Below the pieces are notes generated by a model. It worked only from the letters and a program-made list of their open reading frames with translations, had not been told where the DNA came from and searched no databases. A stretch of 38,436 nucleotides of DNA. It comes from Geodermatophilus sp. DF01-2 (GTDB lineage Bacteria > Actinomycetota > Actinomycetes > Mycobacteriales > Geodermatophilaceae). Location: positions 1 through 38,436 of the forward strand of contig NZ_SPQN01000038.1 in assembly GCF_004571065.1 (NCBI RefSeq). Reading direction: 5' to 3'. Made by a program: the position numbers and the translations under genes. Of the stretch, positions 33,070-38,436 are shown one piece after another (the first letter of the stretch is position 1; each line of letters begins with the position of its first letter).

Positions 33070-33094
33070 GTGGGCCGGCTCCCGGGCTGGGTAG
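33070..33094 (+). promoter_or_regulatory. SigB-like promoter of the TIGR02587/TIGR02588 operon
   Basis: GTGG (33070-33073), 15-nt spacer, GGGTAG (33089-33094), 33 nt before GTG 33127. It is back-to-back with the promoter at 33032-33056. The -35 is weak. Confidence 0.4.
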
Positions 33095-33126
33095 CTGGCT
33101 GCGGGACGACAGGGAGGACGCCGGCC

Positions 33127-33951
33127 GTGGACGACCCCCGGAGCGCGGCGGCGCCGCGCCGGCAGGAGCTGGGCACGAGCGCCGGGCGCGCAGTGGGTGG
33201 AGCCCTGCTGTTCGCCCTGCCGCTGCTCATGACGATGGAGGTCTGGCGCGCCGGGCTGTCCATCCCGCGGTACCGGCTGGCGCTGCTGGTGCTGGCCACC
33301 GTCGTCCTGGTGGTGCTGCTGTGCCGGTTCTTCGGCGCCGGGTCGGAAGGGACCCGCCGGCGGGACTGGCTGGCCGACGCCGGGGTCGCCCTCGCCATGG
33401 CGGCGGCCGTCGCGGCGGGAACCATGACCCTCTTCGGCCTCGTGACGCCCTGGGTCGACTGGCAGGGGGCGCTGTCCCTCGTGGCCATCGAGGCGCTGCC
33501 CGCCGCGGTCGGTGCCTCGTACGCGCGCAGCCAGCTGGGCGCGGGCAGCCGGCGCCCGATGTCCTCGACGTACCGCCACGAGGTCTTCCTGATGGCCGCG
33601 GGCGCGGTCGTCTTCGCCGCCAACATCGCCCCCACGGAAGAGGTCGTCCTGATCGCGGCGACGGCCGGGCCGGTCCGGGCGGCTCTGCTGATCGTGCTCA
33701 GCCTGGCGCTGATGCACGGGTTCGTGTACCGGGTCGGCTTCAAGGGGCAGGAGCGGCTCGAGGGCGGGCCGGTCCGGGCCTTCCTGCTGCTGACCACGGT
33801 CGGCTACGCGGTGGCGCTGGCCGTGTCGGCCTACCTGCTGTGGACGTTCGGCCGGTTCGACGGGGTGGACGCCGGCGTCGCCCTGACCCAGGCCGTGGTG
33901 CTGGCGATGCCGGCCAGCGTGGGCGCGGCCGCCGCGCGGTTGATCCTGTGA
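33127..33951 (+). CDS. TIGR02587 family membrane protein
   Basis: 274 aa, 7-8 hydrophobic helices. The blocks ALLFALPLLMTMEVWRAG, MLFG-like helix 4, RRPMSSTYRHEVFLMAAGAVVFAANIAPTEEVVLIAA and ALMHGFVYRVGFKGQE match the TIGR02587 (DUF2391) group of integral membrane proteins of unknown function. The Glu-rich NIAPTEE stretch within a helix could hold an ion. GTG 33127 has GGGAGGA 8 nt upstream. The next gene starts within its stop (GTGA). Confidence 0.87.
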   Translation: MDDPRSAAAPRRQELGTSAGRAVGGALLFALPLLMTMEVWRAGLSIPRYRLALLVLATVVLVVLLCRFFGAGSEGTRRRDWLADAGVALAMAAAVAAGTMTLFGLVTPWVDWQGALSLVAIEALPAAVGASYARSQLGAGSRRPMSSTYRHEVFLMAAGAVVFAANIAPTEEVVLIAATAGPVRAALLIVLSLALMHGFVYRVGFKGQERLEGGPVRAFLLLTTVGYAVALAVSAYLLWTFGRFDGVDAGVALTQAVVLAMPASVGAAAARLIL

Positions 33952-34397
33952 ACGGGTGGGACGGGCGGGGAAGGGATGACGTGGACGGGACGGACGACAC
34001 GGGAACAGGGGCCGAACCGCCGATGCGCACGACTTCCGGCGAGTACCTGCTGGGCGTCGTCGGTGGCGTCCTCGTCGTGGCCGTGCTGGCGTTCCTCCTC
34101 TACGACGCCCTCGCGGCCCGGCAGGGGGGTCCGCGGCTGTCCGTCGAGGTGACCGCAGTGACCCCGGCCCCGGAGGGGTTCTCGGTGGGGTACGAGCTCC
34201 GCAACGAGGGTGGGGAGACCGCCGAGCAGGTCGAGGTGTCCGCCGAGCTGACCCGGGCCGGCAGCCCGGTGGAGCAGGCCGGCGCGACCGCCGACTACGT
34301 CGCGCCGGGCAGCCGCCGGCAGGGTGCGCTGCTGTTCACCGAGGACCCCCGCAGCGGCGAGCTGCAGGTCACGGTGTCCGGGTACGTGCTGCCGTGA
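33948..34397 (+). CDS. TIGR02588 family protein
   Basis: 149 aa. One membrane helix (about residues 34-54, LLGVVGGVLVVAVLAFLLYDA) then an Ig-like beta domain outside (LSVEVTAVTPAPEGFSVGYELRNEGGETAEQVEVSAEL ... LLFTEDPRSGELQVTVSGYVLP). TIGR02588 proteins occur next to TIGR02587 proteins, and the four-base overlap here supports a two-part membrane complex. The role is unknown. Confidence 0.87.
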   Translation: MNGWDGRGRDDVDGTDDTGTGAEPPMRTTSGEYLLGVVGGVLVVAVLAFLLYDALAARQGGPRLSVEVTAVTPAPEGFSVGYELRNEGGETAEQVEVSAELTRAGSPVEQAGATADYVAPGSRRQGALLFTEDPRSGELQVTVSGYVLP

Positions 34398-34446
34398 GCT
34401 GCGGCTGCGGGGTTGCCGGGCGGCCGGCCGGGGCAGGAGCGGCGGC

Positions 34447-35397
34447 GTGACGATCCGTATCGGAGTGGTGGGAGCCGGCTTCATCGCCGGCCGACACGTC
34501 GACGTACTCAGCGGCCTGGACGCCGTCGAGGTGGCCGGGGTCGCCGACCCGCGGACCGACCGGGCCGAGGTGCTCGCCGGCCGGGCGGGGGCCGCGGCCT
34601 ACGCGCACTGGCAGGACCTGCTCGACGGGGAGCGGCTCGACGCGCTCTGGGTCTGCGTGCCGCCGCACGCCCACGGGGAGGTGGAGGAGGCGGCGGTCGA
34701 CCGCGGGCTGCCGCTGTTCGTGGAGAAGCCGCTGGCCACCGATCTCGCGACCGCCGAGCGGCTGGCCGGCCGGATCGACGCCGCGGGCCTGCCCACCGCC
34801 GTCGGCTACCACTGGCGCTACCTGGACACCCTCGAGCTGGCCCGCGAGCTGCTGGCCGGGGCGCCGGCGCGGATGGTGCTGGGCGCGTGGCTGGACCGGG
34901 CACCCCGCGTGGACTGGTGGGCCCGCCAGGTGGGCTCCGGCGGGCAGACCGTCGAGCAGGCCACCCACCTGTTCGACGTCGCCCGCGTTCTGGTGGGGGA
35001 GGTCGAGAGTGGCTGGGCGGCCGGCTCCCGCTCGCCGGACGGGCCCGGCGACATCCTGGACGTGTGCACCGCCGCGCTGCGGTTCGCCTCCGGCGCCGTC
35101 GGGACCTTCTCCAGCAGCTGCCTGCTGCCGCGGGGCCTGCGGATCGGGGTGGAGCTGGTCGCGCCCGGTCTGGGCATCTGGCTCACCGAGCACCAGCTGA
35201 CGGTCACCGACATCGACGGCGAGCGGACGATCGACCGGGAGGTCGACCCGTTCGAGGCGGAGGACCGCGCGTTCCTCGCCGCCGTCCGCGGCGAGGAGGA
35301 CGACGTCCGAGCGCCGTACGGAGAGGCGCTGCGGACGCACCGCCTGGCGGTCGCCGTCGCGAACGCCGCCGCCGACGGCGGGACGGTGCAGCTGTGA
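34447..35397 (+). CDS. Gfo/Idh/MocA family oxidoreductase
   Basis: 316 aa. NAD(P) fold IGVVGAGFIAGRHVDVL (residues 4-20) with ADPR after strand 2, and the catalytic-lysine motif LFVEKPLATDL (about 95-105), all standard. The C-terminal sheet ends with FEAEDRAFLAAVRGEE. The substrate is a sugar or inositol derivative by family, but not defined here. GTG 34447-34449 with AGGAG 7 nt before. It overlaps the following MDR gene by GTGA. Confidence 0.9.
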   Translation: MTIRIGVVGAGFIAGRHVDVLSGLDAVEVAGVADPRTDRAEVLAGRAGAAAYAHWQDLLDGERLDALWVCVPPHAHGEVEEAAVDRGLPLFVEKPLATDLATAERLAGRIDAAGLPTAVGYHWRYLDTLELARELLAGAPARMVLGAWLDRAPRVDWWARQVGSGGQTVEQATHLFDVARVLVGEVESGWAAGSRSPDGPGDILDVCTAALRFASGAVGTFSSSCLLPRGLRIGVELVAPGLGIWLTEHQLTVTDIDGERTIDREVDPFEAEDRAFLAAVRGEEDDVRAPYGEALRTHRLAVAVANAAADGGTVQL

Positions 35398-36512
35398 GCC
35401 GGCCGGTCCGCACCATCGGCGTCGTCGCGCCGGGGCAGCCGGAGATCCTGGACGACGTCGAGCCGGAGCCGGGTCCCGGGCAGGCGTGGGTGCGCACCGA
35501 GTGGAGCGGGGTGAGCGCCGGGACGGAGGTGGCGATCGTCCGCGGCACCGATCCGCACCACCAGCTGCACTGGGATCCCGACACGCGGTCGTTCGACGGT
35601 GACGGCCCCACGGCGGGTTATCCGGTCCGCGGACTGGGCTACATGGAGGTCGGCCGGGTCACCGAGAGCCGCACCCCGGACCTGGCCGAGGGCCAGCGGG
35701 TCGCCATGGCCTACGGGCACCGCACCGGCTTCTGCGCCGACCCGTCGGCGAAGCCGGTGATCCCGGTGCCCGACGACCTCGACCCGCTGCTCGGCGTCTA
35801 CCTGGCCCAGATGGGACCGATCTGCGTCAACGGGCTGCTGCACGCGGCGGCTCTCCTCGCCGGGCCGGGCGCGGGCGTCGACGCGGGCGTCCGCGACCGG
35901 CACGTGCTGGTCACCGGCGCGGGGGTCATCGGGCTGCTGTCGGCGCTGCTCGCCGTGCAGCACGGCGCGGCGGACGTCGTGGTGGCCGAGCCCTCCGCCG
36001 AGCGGCGTGCGGTCGCCGAGGCGCTGGGGCTGGCGACGCTGGGGGACTCTGCCGATCCGGCCGAACCCACCCACCCGGCCTGGCGCGCGGTCAAGGAGCG
36101 CTGGCGGCACGGGGCGGGGGACGCCGGTGCCGACGTCGTCCTGCAGTGCCGGGGGCACGACGCCGCGCTGGCCACCGGGCTGAAGGCGCTGCGCCCGCAG
36201 GGGACCGTGGTCGACCTCGGCTTCTACCAGGCCGGGGCCGAGGCGGTGCGGCTCGGCGAGGAGTTCCACCACAACGGCCTGTCGGTGGTCTGCGCGCAGA
36301 TCAGCCGGGTGCCGCGCGGCATGGCCGGCGCATGGCCGCGCGCCGCGCTGGCCGAGGTCACCCTCGACCTGCTGCGCGAGCGCGGGGACGACGTCCGCCG
36401 GCACCTGGTCACCGACGTCCTGCCGTTCGACGAGGGGCCGCGGCTGCTGGCCGACCTCGCCGGCCGCCGGCTGGCCGCCCCACCGCTGCAGGCCGTGCTC
36501 GGCTTCGGGTGA
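35394..36512 (+). CDS. Zinc-type MDR dehydrogenase
   Basis: 372 aa. Medium-chain dehydrogenase with WSGVSAGTEVAIVRG near the N-terminus and a Rossmann motif HVLVTGAGVIGLLSALLAV (about 180-198). The typical catalytic Cys and GHE zinc motifs of classical alcohol dehydrogenases are replaced by VSAGTE and GYMEVG, as in the bacteriochlorophyllide/threonine-like branch often paired with Gfo/Idh/MocA enzymes and glycosyltransferases. The end (FHHNGLSVVCAQISRVPRGMAGAWPR) is typical of that branch. Acts with the Gfo/Idh gene on a sugar by inference. Confidence 0.87.
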   Translation: MSRPVRTIGVVAPGQPEILDDVEPEPGPGQAWVRTEWSGVSAGTEVAIVRGTDPHHQLHWDPDTRSFDGDGPTAGYPVRGLGYMEVGRVTESRTPDLAEGQRVAMAYGHRTGFCADPSAKPVIPVPDDLDPLLGVYLAQMGPICVNGLLHAAALLAGPGAGVDAGVRDRHVLVTGAGVIGLLSALLAVQHGAADVVVAEPSAERRAVAEALGLATLGDSADPAEPTHPAWRAVKERWRHGAGDAGADVVLQCRGHDAALATGLKALRPQGTVVDLGFYQAGAEAVRLGEEFHHNGLSVVCAQISRVPRGMAGAWPRAALAEVTLDLLRERGDDVRRHLVTDVLPFDEGPRLLADLAGRRLAAPPLQAVLGFG

Positions 36513-36515
36513 CCC

Positions 36516-37724
36516 GTGCGGGTCCTGCTGGTCGGCAACCACTGGACGCCGGGGCCCGGCGGCGCGGAGACGATGCTGGTCCTCACCGCGGACCTGCTGC
36601 GCGCCGCCGGGCACGAGGTGGTGCCGTTCGCCGTCGCCGAGGAGCGCACGCTGCCGACGCCGGTCCGCGACGCGCTGCCGGTGGCGGCGGGCGCGGGTGC
36701 GCGGACCCGGTTCGGGGAGGCGTGGGCCGGCACCTGGTCGCCACGGACGTACCGGGCGCTGGCGCGGGTGGTCGACGAGGTGCGCCCGGACGTCGCGCAC
36801 GTGCACCACGTCTTCGAGCGGCTGACCGTGTCGGTGCTCGACGCGCTGCAGCGCCGGGGCGTGCCGACGGTGATGACGCTGCACGACTACAAGCCGGTCT
36901 GCCCCAACTTCCGGCTGTTCACCGACGGCGCCCCGTGCACCCGGTGCCTGTCCGGGCGGTACGTGAACGTCGTCCGGCACCGCTGCCTGGAGGGCTCGCG
37001 GTGGCGGTCGGTCGCCGCGGCGGCCGACGCCTACGCCTCCCGGGGCCGCGGCGTCTACGACCGGGTCGACCGCTTCCTCGCGCCGAGTGCGTTCCTCCGG
37101 GACCGGGTGGTGGACGGCGGCCTGCCCGCCGATCGGGTGGAGGTGCTGCCCAACCCGGTCGTCGCGGGGTCCCCTCGGGAGGCGCGGGCCGAGCCGCCCG
37201 TCGTCCTGTACGGCTCCCGGCTGGTGGCGGAGAAGGGCGTGCACACCCTGCTGGACGCCGCCGCCCGGCTGCCGTCCGGGGTGCGGGTGCGGTTGGCCGG
37301 CTCCGGGCGGCTGGAGCGGGCGGTGCGTTCCCGGGTTGTCGTCGAGGGGTTGCCGGTCGACGTCCTGGGGGCGCTGTCGCCGGAGCGGGTCGCCGCCGAG
37401 CTGAGCGCCGCGGCCGCCGCCGTCCTGCCCGCGCTGTGGTGGGAGAACTGCCCGATGGCCGTGCTGGAGGCCGCAGCAGCCGGCGTCCCGGTGGTCGCCT
37501 CGGCGGTGGGCGGGATCCCCGAGCTGGTCGACGACGGCCGGACGGGTCTCCTGGTCCCCCCGGGGGACGCCGCTGCCCTGGCCGGCGCACTGATCCGGCT
37601 GGTCGAGCGGCCCGACGAGGCCGACCGCATGGGCCGGGCGGGGTGGGAGCGCGTCCGCGCCCGGCACGCCCCGGCGGCCCACGTCGCCGCACTGCAGGAG
37701 GTGTATCGGCTCGTCGCGGCGTGA
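36516..37724 (+). CDS. Glycosyltransferase family 4
   Basis: 402 aa. GT-B fold: N-terminal VLLVGNHWTPGPGGAETMLVLTADLLRAAGHEV and VAHVHHVFERLTVSVLDAL; a Cys cluster CPNFRLFTDGAPCTRC common in GT4 enzymes; C-terminal VLYGSRLVAEKGVHTLLDAAARLP and the donor-sugar motif ENCPMAVLEAAAAGVPVVASAVGGIPELVDDGRTGLLV. Likely adds a sugar to a surface polymer, lipid or metabolite. The GTG 36516-36518 start follows the MDR stop by 3 bp, so the three enzymes form one transcript. Confidence 0.92.
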   Translation: MRVLLVGNHWTPGPGGAETMLVLTADLLRAAGHEVVPFAVAEERTLPTPVRDALPVAAGAGARTRFGEAWAGTWSPRTYRALARVVDEVRPDVAHVHHVFERLTVSVLDALQRRGVPTVMTLHDYKPVCPNFRLFTDGAPCTRCLSGRYVNVVRHRCLEGSRWRSVAAAADAYASRGRGVYDRVDRFLAPSAFLRDRVVDGGLPADRVEVLPNPVVAGSPREARAEPPVVLYGSRLVAEKGVHTLLDAAARLPSGVRVRLAGSGRLERAVRSRVVVEGLPVDVLGALSPERVAAELSAAAAAVLPALWWENCPMAVLEAAAAGVPVVASAVGGIPELVDDGRTGLLVPPGDAAALAGALIRLVERPDEADRMGRAGWERVRARHAPAAHVAALQEVYRLVAA

Positions 37725-37832
37725 GCCGTCGCGGGCGGTCTTGTCCCGGAGGTGCGGCGGCGGGATTCTCTCGGCATCGCCGCGGACGCCGGGGGACCGG
37801 GCTCCCGCGGTGGCTCCGGAGGAGGGGCCGTC

Positions 37833-38240
37833 ATGGGCTGGGCGATCGTCAGCGTCGTCGGCTTCGGACTGGCGACGGCGGTGGTCATCGGGTTGGCGCG
37901 GGGCAACACCGCGCGCTGGGAGCACGACCACCGGGCGGCCCGGGCGGTGGTCCGGGCGCGGGAGGAGGCGTCCCTCCGGGTCCGGGCGGCGGCCCTGATG
38001 GCGCAGCGGGTGCCGCCCGACGGCCGGCGGCTGCCGAACCCGCACCTGGTGCACCGGCCGCTCCACCTGCCGCCGCGCGTCGTCGACCGGCTGGCGCACG
38101 CGCGCGGGGTCCTGCACCGGCCGCGTCTGCACCTGCATCTGCCCCACGTCCATCTGCCCCACGTCGGCCGGCACCGGTCCCGGCCGGACCCGCCGTCGGC
38201 GGGCGACGTCGACGAGCCGCCTACCGACGCCACGCCCTGA
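37833..38240 (+). CDS. Single-pass membrane protein with His-rich tail
   Basis: 135 aa. One N-terminal helix (residues 2-22, GWAIVSVVGFGLATAVVIGLA), a charged helical segment (25-65) and a C-terminal tail rich in His, Pro and Arg (LHRPRLHLHLPHVHLPHVG and neighbours, about 14 His in 60 residues) that could bind a divalent metal. ATG 37833 has GGAGGAGG in front. It lies about 110 bp after the GT4 gene and could be read with it. No family recognised. Confidence 0.7.
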   Translation: MGWAIVSVVGFGLATAVVIGLARGNTARWEHDHRAARAVVRAREEASLRVRAAALMAQRVPPDGRRLPNPHLVHRPLHLPPRVVDRLAHARGVLHRPRLHLHLPHVHLPHVGRHRSRPDPPSAGDVDEPPTDATP

Positions 38241-38256
38241 CAGCGGCGGCTGCCGG

Positions 38257-38273
38257 CTGGAACGGCCTTCCAG
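38257..38273 (+). terminator. Possible terminator after the His-rich gene
   Basis: CTGGAA (38257-38262) pairs perfectly with TTCCAG (38268-38273) around a 5-nt loop, 17 bp after the last stop on the plus strand and before the repeat. Confidence 0.45.
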
Positions 38274-38340
38274 GGTTCGGCCGTGCCCAGCTCTGAAATG
38301 GGGCTCCCCGTAGTAACTCCCTGAGCGGTTGAAGACCCAG

Positions 38341-38398
38341 GACATCCCCCTGGTGGGGTGAACGGGCTTGGTGTCCCAACCCCAACCAGGAGGATGTC
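38341..38398 (+). promoter_or_regulatory. Leader hairpin that hides the ribosome binding site (right copy)
   Basis: Arm 38341-38359 (GACATCCCCCTGGTGGGGT) pairs with arm 38379-38398 (ACCCCAACC...GGATGTC): 18 base pairs, one C-A mismatch (38348/38391) and one bulged A (38384). AGGAGG (38388-38393) lies inside the stem and the GTG start follows at 38399. A transcript entering from outside the element would fold this way and be poorly translated. Confidence 0.65.
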
Positions 38399-38436
38399 GT
38401 GTCGAACCGTAGCTCTCGTCGGCTGTCTCGTGGAGA
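38399..38436 (+). CDS. 5' fragment of an outward-facing gene, probably a transposase (partial)
   Basis: GTG 38399-38401 with AGGAGG 5 nt upstream; the reading V-S-N-R-S-S-R-R-L-S-R-G is cut by the window end. An ATG at 38394 lies in another frame, but it touches the ribosome site and its frame reaches the end too; the GTG is preferred for spacing. Too short for family assignment. Confidence 0.4.
   Translation, partial: MSNRSSRRLSRG

Larger units (their letters stand above)
38310..38436. repeat. Right copy of terminal inverted repeat, 127 bp to the window end
   Basis: Exact reverse complement of 1-125 over 38310-38434, with two more bases before the window stops. The element probably begins at GTAGTAACTCCC (38310); directly outside it, toward the unique DNA, is the small palindrome GGGGCTCCCC (38300-38309). 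The outward gene start, leader hairpin and ribosome site match the left copy. Confidence 0.9.

Noticed and set aside
34818..38345. A 1175-codon open frame on the minus strand
   Set aside because: It is a GC-rich shadow of the Gfo/Idh, MDR, GT4 and His-rich genes on the plus strand; its composition is Arg/Gly/Pro/Val without domains, and the plus-strand genes have starts, ribosome sites and motifs.

Overview
The window is one continuous stretch of very GC-rich (roughly three quarters G+C), gene-dense actinobacterial DNA. Frequent GTG starts, many four-base GTGA/ATGA stop-start overlaps, strong AGGAGG ribosome binding sites and the gene families present suggest a Geodermatophilaceae-like organism (Blastococcus, Geodermatophilus or Modestobacter type). 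This placement is inferred from style, not from a marker gene. No rRNA, tRNA or CRISPR array was found. Both ends carry the same sequence in opposite orientation: 1-125 is a perfect reverse complement of 38310-38434. This looks like the start of a multi-copy element, probably an insertion sequence, at which an assembly stopped.

Layout. (i) 235-1788: a secreted ScyD/ScyE-like beta-propeller protein. (ii) 2124-7082, minus strand: a compact operon of an NRAMP-fold transporter, pxpA, pxpB, pxpC, a 64-aa protein and a CynX/NimT-type MFS transporter, for ATP-dependent 5-oxoproline hydrolysis and probably uptake. A YcsI/DUF1445 hydro-lyase (D-glutamate cyclase family) at 8833-9603 belongs to the same theme but is separated by argG (7297-8745), which has an ARG-box-like palindrome and a likely leaderless start. 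(iii) 9692-12630: a molybdopterin oxidoreductase lacking its N-terminal Fe-S cysteines, coupled to a 160-aa partner. (iv) 12850-16458: a three-subunit PaoABC-like molybdenum hydroxylase. (v) 16459-22036: a nested palindrome, a decayed thiamine-diphosphate-enzyme fragment, DUF427 plus FAD oxidoreductase genes, a small lipoprotein, and a dehalogenase-flavoured block (truncated HAD dehalogenase, DehI-like protein, Asp-nucleophile alpha/beta hydrolase).

(vi) 22215-25318: a phosphoribosyltransferase divergent from a small protein, an erythromycin-esterase-like enzyme and a dienelactone-hydrolase-like enzyme. (vii) 25328-33000, minus strand: an unknown 459-aa protein, an alpha/beta hydrolase, a 77-aa protein, an orphan DNA methyltransferase, a dihydropteroate-synthase paralogue, an operon of DUF2795, a 60-aa protein, a zinc ribbon and a DsbA-like protein, a SodC-like lipoprotein without the copper ligand pattern, and a zinc alcohol/formaldehyde dehydrogenase. 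(viii) 33127-38240, plus strand: the TIGR02587/TIGR02588 membrane pair, then Gfo/Idh/MocA oxidoreductase, MDR dehydrogenase, GT4 glycosyltransferase and a His-rich membrane protein.

The main unifying signal is regulatory. GGGTA-type -10 elements with a G/T-containing -35 at 14-17 nt precede seven transcription units (near 9.66, 16.89, 22.94, 22.99, 31.0, 33.04 and 33.08 kb), including two divergent pairs. These resemble SigB/SigF-class promoters and would make much of the window a general-stress regulon covering redox enzymes, formaldehyde or aldehyde oxidation and small stress proteins.
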